This document shows, in pieces, positions 38,722 through 47,777 of a stretch of DNA of 64,000 bases (the stretch's first letter is position 1; each line of letters begins with the position of its first letter). Under the pieces are notes generated by a model. The model searched no databases, was not told where the DNA came from, and saw only the letters and a list, made by a program, of their open reading frames with translations. Both the position numbers and the translations under genes were made by a program. This stretch comes from JAEUIG01 sp046349775 (GTDB lineage Bacteria > Planctomycetota > Planctomycetia > Planctomycetales > Planctomycetaceae), in assembly GCA_046349775.1 (NCBI GenBank), contig JAXMBS010000016.1:1-64000 (forward strand), written 5' to 3'.

Positions 38722-39233
38722 ATGACCGACACAGAAGAGGTGCCGCTTGTCTGCAATCACGCAAGGTGCTTTTATCCTGTTGTGCTGGTCGTGCGTGACG
38801 CGTTGCCTGCTGCAGATCCGCCACCGCTGCAGGTTCTGGTCGGACTGGATCCCGGGATTCAGAGACGCTACTCAGCCGCGTTACAATTGACTCCGCCGGG
38901 TGCGTTTCAGGGAGTCTTGCGCAGGGTGTGATCACCGACCTACTGGCGCGCTGACTGCTGGTCAAACTTCTGGTGGCCGCTTTCCTCAAACGTCGCTGCC
39001 GACACGGGGGGAATCCTTGAGATCAACTGGGGCTGCCCATCCGACGGAGCCAACTGGCAAATGAACGTCCTGTTTCACGGCAATCAACCGAGCGCGCCAC
39101 GGACAAGTGTGGTCGAGGTGGATCTGTACTCTGAGGGCGAATACGGCAGCACGACGACCGGACCGCAGGCGGAGCGACTGTCTGGAGATCTCAACTGGCT
39201 TGTGAAGCACCTGTTGCGCTCTCCGCAAGGCTG
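38722..39233 (+). CDS. Hypothetical protein, interrupted
   Basis: Starting at ATG 38722 (MTDTEEVPLVCNHARCFYPV), seven bases after the previous stop, a 70-codon frame ends at a TGA at 38932. The same frame then runs on without stops as SPTYWRADCWSNFWWPLSSN, GGILEINWGCPSDGANWQMN to a TGA at 39231-39233. It is either two genes or one gene of about 170 residues with an error or a true stop. The second part is Trp/Cys-rich and unlike random sequence. No family recognised. Confidence 0.4.
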
Positions 39234-39262
39234 AGTCGCTGCATCTTCTGATTCGTGATGCG

Positions 39263-39574
39263 GTGCCTGTCGGTGCTGGTATTGCCGCACCGTCGATCCA
39301 GGATTTTCCCGCGAATTTTGGAATCATTCAGACCGACCATCCGGTCCTGCGAGTCTTTGAGAAGCGGTTTCGCTTCGAATTCACCCCCCAGGGAGCATTC
39401 GCCCTGAAGCGATTCAAGACGAAATGCACTGGCGTCTCGTGCGACTTTGGATCGACTCGATGCATCGTGATCGAGTTTCTGGACGTGCCGCCTCCCGCCG
39501 CGGGCCAGACGGGGCTGGTCTACCTCGACCAACCCGGCAGCGCAATCGCCACGGACCTGCCGCTGAGCCCCTAG
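39263..39574 (+). CDS. Hypothetical protein
   Basis: 103 residues from GTG 39263, with open frame upstream as LRKAESLHLLIRDAVPVGAG. It may therefore be a frameshifted continuation of the preceding gene rather than separate. Contains FGIIQTDHPVLRVFEKRFRF and KTKCTGVSCDFGSTRCIVIE. No family recognised, no signal peptide. Confidence 0.4.
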   Translation: MPVGAGIAAPSIQDFPANFGIIQTDHPVLRVFEKRFRFEFTPQGAFALKRFKTKCTGVSCDFGSTRCIVIEFLDVPPPAAGQTGLVYLDQPGSAIATDLPLSP

Positions 39575-39654
39575 ATTGCCTGCCGGGCCGAGCGCCGAGG
39601 ATTGCCGACGACTACCGACTTCCACTTCGCCGTCCTCTTGAACGAGTGCCAGAT

Positions 39655-41382
39655 ATGGCCACGCATCGCACTCTGAACGTCATCGTCTGCAGCGGACTCT
39701 CGCTGCTGCTGACCGCTCCCATCGTCGAGGCACAACCCGCCAATAAGATCGTGCCGTCAGCGGCGACGCAGCTAAGGAAACCGGAAGCGGCAGTTCTGAA
39801 AGGCGATGAACTCCGCGCCGGACAGAGACCGCAGAACGCGTTGGAGGCTTACAGCGAAGCGTCAGATGCCGCGAACGACTTGCCAGCAGCGACGGAGTCG
39901 GGCCGGACAGAGAAAGCGGCGGCCTTATTATCCACAGGCCAGGCGTATCTGCGCCTGTTGAACGACGCGAATTCCGAAGTGCGCGATCAGGCCCTGGGCA
40001 ACGCACAGCGTGATTTCGAGGCAGTGATCGAGCACGGCGACGCCGCGCAGCAGTCGATCGGTCGCGTCCACCTGGCCGACGTCCATTTCCGGGCAGGCCG
40101 TCCTAAAGACGCTCTTGCCGTGCTTCAGCAGTGTGATCGCTCGCAGATCGCCGAAAGCCAGCACTTTGTGCTGGATTACAACCTGGGCCGAGGGTACCAG
40201 ACGACCGGGCAGCCGAAAGAGGCTTTGGCGGCGTATCAGCAGTCGTTGATCGAGAACCCGCAATTCACGCAGGCGGCAGATCGAATCGTGGAACTGGCGG
40301 CCGAGTCATCGAGCGCGGATCTCTTGCGGCAGTCATCGGACACGCTGATGAGCGACGGCTATCTCGATCATGCCATGCGGCTGTCCGAGACCGTTTTGAA
40401 TCGCGAACGCGGCCAATGGCGCGATCCCGCGATGGTGCATTCACTTACGACCCTGCTGCGATGCTGGGCCTGGCAGTTTGACGGGCCCAATCCAGAGATC
40501 GTCGCGCGCTGTTCAGGTCAACTGGCGCAGGCGGGCTTGCCAGACTCGGCTGTCCAAGATTTTCAGAAGGTCGCCGCAGGCAATGTTTCTGTGAGTACGA
40601 ATCCAATCAGGGGCGGCTACGACGGGCTGCATCCGGATCTCTCGGACTTCTGGCCCAGGCTACGGCATTCCAAAGGACTTGAGTCGCTGGGCGCCGCGTG
40701 GTCGGTATACGTCGAGGCAATCGCGCGCTGGCATGCGGCGCCCCCGGCCGCGATTCGCAAAGGGAATGACTCGCCACGTAAACCGGAGATCGGGTTGGCG
40801 CTCTATTTGATCGCCTGGGGCCTCGATCGCAACAACCTCGAGGCTTCCAACGGTCTGCTGGCGTTATTGGAAGTCAAGGAGTACGCCCCACTAATCGAGC
40901 CTCTTTTCCAGCAGGTATTTGATGCTTTGTTTGACGCGAAGAACGAACTGTATATCGCGCGGCCCAGGTCCGCATCGGATTGGGCGTCAATTCTGCAGTT
41001 TCACATTGTTCTCGGAACAATGGCGGCAAACCACGACGCGATGGGCGAGCCTGGCAGTTCGCCGATGACCGCCATCGGACAATGGGAGCTGGGTTCCAAG
41101 GCCGAAATGCAGGCCATCGAGAACTCCAAAGGAGAATTCCGTGGCTCTCCAACACTGCATGTGCGACTAGCACGTGCATACTCGGCAAGAGACCGCAATG
41201 ACCTCGCCATCGACGAGTGGCTGACCGCTCTGCAGCGTTCGATTGACATCCAGGACCTGGTGCCGGCGAAACTGGCGTTGAAACGCGCTGAAGAACTGCT
41301 GGCTTCGATGAGCGCGCCGCAATTGGATCGCTTCCAATCGCTGGGTCAGCGGCTACAGCAGATTTCGGATACTCCCCACTAG
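39655..41382 (+). CDS. Exported TPR-repeat protein
   Basis: 575 residues from ATG 39655. Signal peptide (LNVIVCSGLSLLLTAPIVEA). Tetratricopeptide-like helical repeats are visible in residues 40-260: AAALLSTGQAYLRLLNDANS, VHLADVHFRAGRPKDALAVL, YNLGRGYQTTGQPKEALAAY. They recur near the C-terminus (HVRLARAYSARDRNDLAIDE). TPR proteins act as protein-protein scaffolds. The product would be periplasmic, unlike the neighbouring EAD and caspase products. It precedes the trypsin-nuclease gene by 15 bases, so the two are probably co-translated. Confidence 0.75.
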   Translation: MATHRTLNVIVCSGLSLLLTAPIVEAQPANKIVPSAATQLRKPEAAVLKGDELRAGQRPQNALEAYSEASDAANDLPAATESGRTEKAAALLSTGQAYLRLLNDANSEVRDQALGNAQRDFEAVIEHGDAAQQSIGRVHLADVHFRAGRPKDALAVLQQCDRSQIAESQHFVLDYNLGRGYQTTGQPKEALAAYQQSLIENPQFTQAADRIVELAAESSSADLLRQSSDTLMSDGYLDHAMRLSETVLNRERGQWRDPAMVHSLTTLLRCWAWQFDGPNPEIVARCSGQLAQAGLPDSAVQDFQKVAAGNVSVSTNPIRGGYDGLHPDLSDFWPRLRHSKGLESLGAAWSVYVEAIARWHAAPPAAIRKGNDSPRKPEIGLALYLIAWGLDRNNLEASNGLLALLEVKEYAPLIEPLFQQVFDALFDAKNELYIARPRSASDWASILQFHIVLGTMAANHDAMGEPGSSPMTAIGQWELGSKAEMQAIENSKGEFRGSPTLHVRLARAYSARDRNDLAIDEWLTALQRSIDIQDLVPAKLALKRAEELLASMSAPQLDRFQSLGQRLQQISDTPH

Positions 41383-41397
41383 CTCAGGGTCTCTCAG

Positions 41398-43377
41398 ATG
41401 GAACGCGACCACCGACGCTTCGATGACTTCTTTCAGAAACTGCAGCAGGCAGATCCCGCCATCGGCGCTGAACTCCAACGGTCGATCAGCGCTCGAGCGT
41501 CGCTCGAATCGACGATGGAGTCAGCCAGCGGAGACTTCACCCGAGAGACGATCGTCCTGACACAGGGCCGCCCGGTGCTGGATATCCGACAGGGCGCCGC
41601 GGTCATCGCGATCCAAGAACCTGAGAGCCAGATCTGGAAGGACCGCCTCGCCGGCGCCGGCCAAGTGCTGGCGCCGCATATTCGAGCCGTCGGTCGCATT
41701 GAACTACAGAATCATCCTCGCGGAGTCGACTGGTTGGGGACCGGCTGGCTACTGCGCGACAACGTCGTTGTAACCAACCGACATGTCGCGGAAGTCTTTG
41801 CGGAGTCCGAGGGGAACGGCTTCGTGTTTCGCCCCGGGCTCGACGGTACTCCGATGCGGGCCCGCATTGACTTTCTCGAGGAATTCGACAACGACAGCAG
41901 TCTCGAGTTTCCGCTGTTCCGCGTCGTGTATGTCGAACGGGGCAGCGGTCCCGACGTCGCGTTCTTGCGAATCGAACCGGTCAATGGACAGGACCTCCCG
42001 ACTCCGATCGACGTCAGCACGAATGCAGTCGACGCCGGCGAGCAGGTTGTCGTGATCGGATATCCCGCTCGCGATCCCTTCTTTCCCAATCCCATCGTGA
42101 TGGATCGGATTTTCAACCATCGCTACGACAAGAAGCGGATTGCTCCGGGCCTTGTGACCGGCGCAAATGCTGAGCGCGTTTTTCACGACTGCTCCACGTT
42201 GGGCGGCAATTCGGGGGCCGAAGTCGTCTCACTGCGAACGGGCAAGGCGGTCGCACTGCACTTCGCAGGAACGCTGTTTACGACCAATCATGCCGTGCCG
42301 ATCGACGTCGTCGCGCAGCGACTGGACGACATGCTCCGCACGAGAGGAGAAGGGACTCAACCGGCAGCCCGCGCGTCGGTCACTCTCCACGGAACGCGCG
42401 CCGTGGAGTTGATGATCCCGATCAAAGTGCGCGTCGAGATCGGCGATCCGCTGACGACGCAGACCCCCTCGCAATCCGGCCAACCCGCTCGCGCGCAAAT
42501 TGTTGCACCCGGGGCGGATCATGACTTTGTCGAAGCGGTCGAAGCTCGCGCCGAGGATTACCACGATCGGAAGGGCTATGACTCTGACTTTCTCGGGGAC
42601 GATTTTCCGGTCCCGCCACCGCAGCTGACTGAGAACCAGGACGACACACTGACGTTCCTATTCGACGGGGAAACCCGCGACGTGCTGAACTACCACCACT
42701 TCTCGGTGCTGATGAGTGTCGGGCGGCGGATGTGCCGATTCAGCGCGTGCAACGTGGACGGCAAGGATTCCCGTCGAACGAGCCGCGGAGGATGGAAGCG
42801 AGATCCCCGAATCCCCAAAACAGCCCAGATTCTACAGGAGTGCTATGGCGATCCGCCGATGTTTAGCCGCGGCCATATGACCCGCCGTGAAGACCCGGCG
42901 TGGGGCTCGCCAGACCTCGCCGATCTCGCCAATCGGGACTCGATGCACGTGACCAATACTGTCCCGCAGATGCAGCCGTTCAACGCGGGCGTCTGGCTCG
43001 ACCTCGAGGACTATGCTCTGCAGAACGCCCGCGAGGACGATATGCGGATCTGCGTGTTCACCGGGCCCTTCCTGGCCGAGAACGACCCAATCCGCTTCGG
43101 AATCAAGGTTCCCATCACCTTCTGGAAAGTGATCGCATTCATTCACGACGATACCGGTAAATTGTGCGCCACCGGCTACACAATGTCGCAGAAGTCATTC
43201 ATCGGCGAGGAGGAGTTCGTGTTCGGCCATCATGAGAACAACCAGCGACCGATTTCGGAGATCGAGCGCCGTGCCGGTATTTCGTTTGGTCGTCTTGCCG
43301 AACTGGACCCGCTTCGCGACTTTCCCGAATCAGTATTGCAACCTCTCACACACACCATCCAGATTCGATTCCTTTGA
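41398..43377 (+). CDS. Trypsin-like protease fused to DNA/RNA non-specific endonuclease
   Basis: 659 residues from ATG 41398. Residues 90-310 are a trypsin-like protease with triad H129 (VVVTNRHVAEV), D186 (PDVAFLRIE) and S272 (STLGGNSGAEV). Residues 410-659 are a beta-beta-alpha-metal nuclease of the NucA/Serratia nuclease family: the DRGH-type motif is FSRGHMTRRED (H493), followed by VTNTVPQMQPFNAGVWLDLE carrying N520, Q526, N529 and E537. There is no signal peptide, so the nuclease would act on intracellular DNA/RNA. An attractive inference is self- or trans-cleavage releasing the nuclease. The reading frame is intact. Confidence 0.9.
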   Translation: MERDHRRFDDFFQKLQQADPAIGAELQRSISARASLESTMESASGDFTRETIVLTQGRPVLDIRQGAAVIAIQEPESQIWKDRLAGAGQVLAPHIRAVGRIELQNHPRGVDWLGTGWLLRDNVVVTNRHVAEVFAESEGNGFVFRPGLDGTPMRARIDFLEEFDNDSSLEFPLFRVVYVERGSGPDVAFLRIEPVNGQDLPTPIDVSTNAVDAGEQVVVIGYPARDPFFPNPIVMDRIFNHRYDKKRIAPGLVTGANAERVFHDCSTLGGNSGAEVVSLRTGKAVALHFAGTLFTTNHAVPIDVVAQRLDDMLRTRGEGTQPAARASVTLHGTRAVELMIPIKVRVEIGDPLTTQTPSQSGQPARAQIVAPGADHDFVEAVEARAEDYHDRKGYDSDFLGDDFPVPPPQLTENQDDTLTFLFDGETRDVLNYHHFSVLMSVGRRMCRFSACNVDGKDSRRTSRGGWKRDPRIPKTAQILQECYGDPPMFSRGHMTRREDPAWGSPDLADLANRDSMHVTNTVPQMQPFNAGVWLDLEDYALQNAREDDMRICVFTGPFLAENDPIRFGIKVPITFWKVIAFIHDDTGKLCATGYTMSQKSFIGEEEFVFGHHENNQRPISEIERRAGISFGRLAELDPLRDFPESVLQPLTHTIQIRFL

Positions 43378-43597
43378 CAATCTGGCTGACGGTTTCCATT
43401 CAGTGATGCAGGTATCCTGAAATCCGCAAGGCGCCGTTCTGCCGCTAATCCGACAGTGTGCGACGACGGCGCGTCGGTCCTAATGTTCTCAATTCGCTGC
43501 TCACGCAGCAGTGATCCATCGGCAACGCGATTGATAAGAGTCGTCGCCGGGCCATTCAAAAATCGGTCTTGTACACACCCGCGGAAGATCCGCAAGA

Positions 43598-44591
43598 ATG
43601 TCACCGCGTACACAGCTTGTCGACGAGTTCAAACAACTCCTCGCCCGTGATTTCACCGAGGACGAGTTCAAGACTCAGGTGCTTTCGAAGATCCGTGACG
43701 ATCTCGACGAGCCGTTCCGGGGTAAGCCTCTCTCCGAGATCGTGCCGGGATCGTCGTTTCTCGCGCTTGAATCGACAACTTTGTCGTGCTCGTTGGATCG
43801 ACAATCGGGGCGCGGGGGTGGTCTTCGAGCACTTTCTGGGCGCGGCGTGCCAAGCCAGGGGGACACCCGGACTGGCAATCGTTGCGAGAACGATTTGCCG
43901 CCTTGCCCCCGCATCCCGACTCAGTGTGGAGCATCGATTCCAGAAGGTCTCGGACGTATCGACAAACCCCCTGGAGGATTTCTGGCACTACGTCGGCAGT
44001 TACAACTCCCTGCTGGGCTGGACTGTCAAGGCGGGTTTCGTGGCGCTGGTGCCGCTCATTGTCGGTTTCCGGACCGCCTTGGGATGGAGGCAACGTCGTC
44101 CAGGAAAAGGGGGCGTGGCCCTGGTACTGCCCGGTAACCCAAACGCTCGCGGCGACCAGCGATTCTACTTTCTGTCAGATGCCACCATAATTGAAATGCG
44201 GCGTGCCATGTGGAGATCGTTATGTGCCTGCGTTCTTGTTCGCCGCCTACGTGATCGCCTTTGTGCTGTTGACTGAACAGCAACCGAACACGTCAAACCG
44301 CCTAATCTCCGGCTGGACGTATTCGGAATTGTTCCTGGCGACGCTCAATGAGAACCCAGGAACATCCGGACCACAAAGGAGGACCTGCAGTACGAACCAT
44401 TGCGAATCTACATTCCATGGACCGTGTGGAGTTCTCTGCTGATTGTCACGATGACTTGGATTGCATTCTTCTCATCGTTCGTGTTCTATTTGGGAGCTTT
44501 TGTCAGATCGCAGGAGATGCGTCACTCACAGAATAATGGGAGTTCGGCCTCAGCGCACATGTTCATCGACAACAGGAGCATCCGATCATGA
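43598..44591 (+). pseudogene. Second EAD-like membrane protein, multiply frameshifted
   Basis: ATG 43598 begins VDEFKQLLARDFTEDEFKTQ, VLSKIRDDLDEPFRGKPLSE, similar in shape to the effector-associated domains upstream. With frame changes it continues as VVFEHFLGAACQA, then a helix LLGWTVKAGFVALVPLIVGF, NPNARGDQRFYFLSDATIIE, then YVPAFLFAAYVIAFVLLTEQ and YIPWTVWSSLLIVTMTWIAF, FSSFVFYLGAFVRSQEMRHS. So there are three to four membrane helices after the adaptor. About four or five indels separate the pieces. It lies downstream of the nuclease fusion and overlaps the start of the PDZ-like gene by four bases (ATGA). Confidence 0.5.
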
Positions 44592-45678
44592 GCGACAACC
44601 ACCGCCACGCCTCGCAACTGCGTATCGCCCGACGGACAGCGCAACGCCTCAGACAGGTTGTGATGACGACGCTGCTCGCCACGGGACTGCCGTCGCAGTG
44701 CCGAGCGGAAGATGCGATGTATCGCATAGGCGTCAACGCAAATTTCGATGCCGGTGAGATGCGAGTGACTTCGGTGGATGACGCTGGACCCGCGACGCGG
44801 ATGCACATTCTGACGGCCAGGTTACCGGGGATGGATCGCGGCGACACGATTGTTTTGATCGATTACGTCCCGTCGGCAGCCATGCTGACTTCATTGCTGC
44901 GGTCAATCAGTCGCTCGACGGCGAATTGACTCGCGCTGGTGCGGGATGTGAATACCGGCGGTCAGGTCGAGTGGATAATCGACGCGGAGCCGACGGCCCG
45001 CACAGCGTATGAGGCGACCAGGGACGCATATAACCGCGCATTGCGGAACGACGCGATCTTGCACAGCAAGTTCGTGTTCGATGTCCGTCAGGCGTTCGTC
45101 ATGACGACACTCACCTCAACACTTCGTCCCCTGTATCCTCCGTGGGACCCGCTGACCCCGACGAAATGCTGAAGCAAACGATCGTCGGGACGCAGGTGAT
45201 CCGCCTGCACGAGGCGTCCGCTGCGCCGCTGAACGTCTTCACCGATGCTGACTTCGGTGATGTTGATGCAGCTCTGGCACAGACGTTCGATCAATTATCC
45301 CGGTCGGCCAACGCAGACGAACGAAGGAAGCTTGCGATCGATGCCAGCGACAGTACACGGGAACGGTTGCAGATGGCGCTTGTGCGTTGGGCAGAGGCGA
45401 ACAATAAGCGCCTCGTCGAAGAAGCCACGGTTCCCGTCCTGATCCGGTTTCGCGTGAGGACGTCGACGCCGGGGGCACGGGTTCAGTTACTCAGCGTCGG
45501 CGACAAAATCGCGATCCTGACAAGTCTGGGCGAGACGCCCCGTGCGCCCACCGCGCGGGGCATTGACGCACTCGACAATTGCAGCCTATGGAACACACTG
45601 CCTGACGAAGAGGGAGCTGCCTACGGCCGATACCATTATCGCCTGATCGATCAGACCGGCAATGTCGTGAAGTCATGA
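44588..45678 (+). CDS. PDZ-like exported protein, about three frameshifts
   Basis: ATG 44588. An N-terminal hydrophobic stretch (VVMTTLLATGLPSQCRAED) may be a signal. A PDZ-like segment follows: IGVNANFDAGEMRVTSVDDA, GPATRMH, MDRGDTIVLIDYVP, then in another frame DFIAAVNQSLDGEL and LVRDVNTGGQVEWIID. The C-terminal half reads LKQTIVGTQVIRLHEASAAP, ADERRKLAIDASDSTRERLQ and ends TGNVVKS at 45678. Total about 360 residues. PDZ domains bind C-terminal peptides and often regulate trypsin-like (HtrA) proteases, which fits a locus with several such proteases. Frame changes near 44800, 44890 and 45130. Confidence 0.55.
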
Positions 45679-45907
45679 GACTACAGTTCACGTGCGATCA
45701 TGCGGATTGTCGAGGAACCAACGGGAGGCGAAATCTTGTTCTGAGTCCGGGCGAGCTGTGATGCGCCAGCTCCATTCTATTGTGCATTCTCGGAATCTTT
45801 AACTTCACGCATGGTGAGTTCGCGACATTCGATGGGACATTCCGCGACTTCCGCAGTCTTCCACCATCCTAGTGACCAGTCTCCCGCTGACGGTTCCAGC
45901 TTTCAAG

Positions 45908-46123
45908 TTAGGCGTTCGGCGTCAACAGCGCCGCCGCGCAAGGTCGCTCGAGCGGAGCGGACTTGCGTGCCGAGCGCGCCTCCGGATCAGGGGGACGATA
46001 TCCCCAGCGCACTGTGCGGCCGCGGCGTGTTGCACTCCTGCCGCCGCCGCTCGATCGCACCTTCGCCTGCAGCGGCGTTTGGAAGATCTCACCATTGAGC
46101 AGCTCATCCCGCAGCCTGACATA
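45908..46123 (-). pseudogene. IS3-family OrfB C-terminal fragment
   Basis: On the minus strand LRDELLNGEIFQTPLQAKVR, WGYRPPDPEARSARKSAPLE and RPCAAALLT match the last 70 residues of the OrfB of the intact IS just to the right (LRDELLNGEIFETLLEAKVL; GYRPPAPEARPPHKS; RPCAAALLT). It is a degraded remnant of a related copy in the opposite orientation. The adjoining terminus (CCTAACTTGAAAGCTGG) also matches the IS right end. Confidence 0.8.
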
Positions 46124-46269
46124 AGAACGGCTGGTCTGTAGTGGGGTCTTCCAGGAACTGCGGGCTTGGTCCACCTTCAATCCACCGCGCGACTGACCTG
46201 ACCCCCTGAATCGAGTCCAGGCGTTGAGTAGAGTCTCGATGTGCTGGACCCAGAACAGGAGAGCTGGTC

Positions 46270-46548
46270 ATGGCGAGAAAGCGATTTCGTCCCGAGGAGA
46301 TCATCCACAAGCTGCGTGAAGCAGAGGTGGAGCTGGCGCAGGGGAAGAAGGCTCCGGAGGTCTGCAAGAAGCTGGGAGTGACCGAGCAGACGTACTACCG
46401 CTGGCGGAAGGAGTACGGAGGCTTGAGGGTCGACCAGGCTCGCAGGCTGAAGGACCTGGAGAAGGAGAACGGCCGGCTGAAGAGACTGCTGGCGGAGGCT
46501 GAACTCGACAAGGCCATTCTGCGGGAGGCCGCCTCGGGAAACTTCTGA
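46270..46548 (+). CDS. IS3-family transposase OrfA
   Basis: 92 residues. Helix-turn-helix protein (RFRPEEIIHKLREAEVELAQ, EVCKKLGVTEQTYYRWRKEY) with a C-terminal leucine-zipper-like helix (LKDLEKENGRLKRLLAEAEL). It binds the IS ends. It ends at TGA 46546-46548 within the OrfB frame, so OrfAB is probably made by a -1 frameshift just before the stop. Confidence 0.92.
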   Translation: MARKRFRPEEIIHKLREAEVELAQGKKAPEVCKKLGVTEQTYYRWRKEYGGLRVDQARRLKDLEKENGRLKRLLAEAELDKAILREAASGNF

Positions 46549-47450
46549 GCCCGGCGAAGCGTCGTCAGGCGGTCGAGCACGTCCGGGATGCTCTGGGACG
46601 AGAAGAGGTCTCAGAGCGCAGGGCTTGCTTGGTGCTCGGGCAGCCGCGGACCACGCAGCGTCGGGCCAGGCACATTCCCAGTGATGAACCGCGGCTGATC
46701 CGGCGGATGATCGAGTTGGCCACGCAGTACGGCCGGTACGGTTATCGGCGAGTCACCGTGCTGCTTCGTGCGGAGGGCTGGCGAGTGAACCACAAGCGCA
46801 TCGAACGTCTGTGGAGACAGGAGGGGCTGAAAGTGCCTGCGCGACAGCCGAAGCGGAGGCGTCTGTGGCTTAATGACGGGTCTTGCGTTCGGCTCAGGCC
46901 GGCGTACCGGGATCACGTCTGGAGCTACGACTTCGTTGCCACCCGGACACACGATGGCCGACCGCTCCGGATGCTGACGCTGATGGACGAGTACACACGG
47001 GAATGCCTGGCGATTGATGTGGCCCGGAGACTGACCAGCGAGGACGTGCTGGAGCGTCTGAGCGACCTGTTCGTGAGACGGGGAGTGCCGAAGTACATCC
47101 GTAGTGACAATGGCCCGGAGTTCACGGCCCGGAAGGTGCGGGAGTGGCTGGAGCGTGTGGACGTGCAGACGTTGTTCATCGAGCCGGGCAGTCCCTGGGA
47201 GAACGGCTATATCGAGTCATTCAACGGGAAGCTGCGGGATGAACTGCTCAATGGTGAGATCTTCGAAACGCTGCTGGAGGCGAAGGTGCTGATCGAGCGT
47301 TGGCGCACCGAGTACAACACCGTGAGGCCGCACAGTTCGCTGGGGTATCGTCCCCCGGCACCGGAGGCGCGCCCGCCGCACAAGTCCACTTCCGCTACGC
47401 TCCAGCGGCCTTGTGCGGCGGCGTTGTTGACAACTGAACCCCTAACTTAA
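46545..47450 (+). CDS. IS3-family transposase OrfB (DDE integrase core)
   Basis: About 300 residues in the -1 frame relative to OrfA, reading LSPAKRRQAVEHVRDALGRE from 46545. Without frameshifting, initiation could be at GTG 46629. The rve/DDE core is complete: first Asp in HVWSYDFVATRTHDGRPLRM, second in YIRSDNGPEFTARKVREWLE, and Glu in GSPWENGYIESFNGKLRDEL. The intact catalytic residues and open frame suggest a potentially active element. Confidence 0.92.
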   Translation: MSPAKRRQAVEHVRDALGREEVSERRACLVLGQPRTTQRRARHIPSDEPRLIRRMIELATQYGRYGYRRVTVLLRAEGWRVNHKRIERLWRQEGLKVPARQPKRRRLWLNDGSCVRLRPAYRDHVWSYDFVATRTHDGRPLRMLTLMDEYTRECLAIDVARRLTSEDVLERLSDLFVRRGVPKYIRSDNGPEFTARKVREWLERVDVQTLFIEPGSPWENGYIESFNGKLRDELLNGEIFETLLEAKVLIERWRTEYNTVRPHSSLGYRPPAPEARPPHKSTSATLQRPCAAALLTTEPLT

Positions 47451-47777
47451 AAGCTGGTAACGTCCACAGGGCAGGTCGAGGGTGGCCTCCAGTACGCTAC
47501 GGTCTGTTTTTCTGGGTCAATTGATCGCTTCAACGACGTGGCGAAGAAAATGACGAGAGCGTGGTACGGAACCCTTGGTTCTAGTGCGACCGATCGCATA
47601 GTGCTACCGGGCGCGCAGCAGATCGGCTCACGCTTCGCCCTTCGCCCGGTACGCCGCCCGGTGATCATCAAGCATCGCGCCGTCGTAGTAGACCCTCCAC
47701 GTCGCCGCGAGCTTGTTTGGGTCGGGTGCTCGTTCTTGAGCACGGTCCGCCGTCCTTCCCCGCAGGATTCGAACCAG

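Larger units (their letters stand above)
46194..47478 (+). mobile_element. IS3-family insertion sequence (IS407-like group)
   Basis: About 1.28 kb with two overlapping frames typical of the family. The left end TGACCTGACCCCCTGAATCG and the right end, read in reverse as CGACCTGCCCTGTGGACGTT, share a GACCTG-CCC terminal inverted repeat, so limits are good to a few bases. I see no clear target duplication. Confidence 0.8.
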
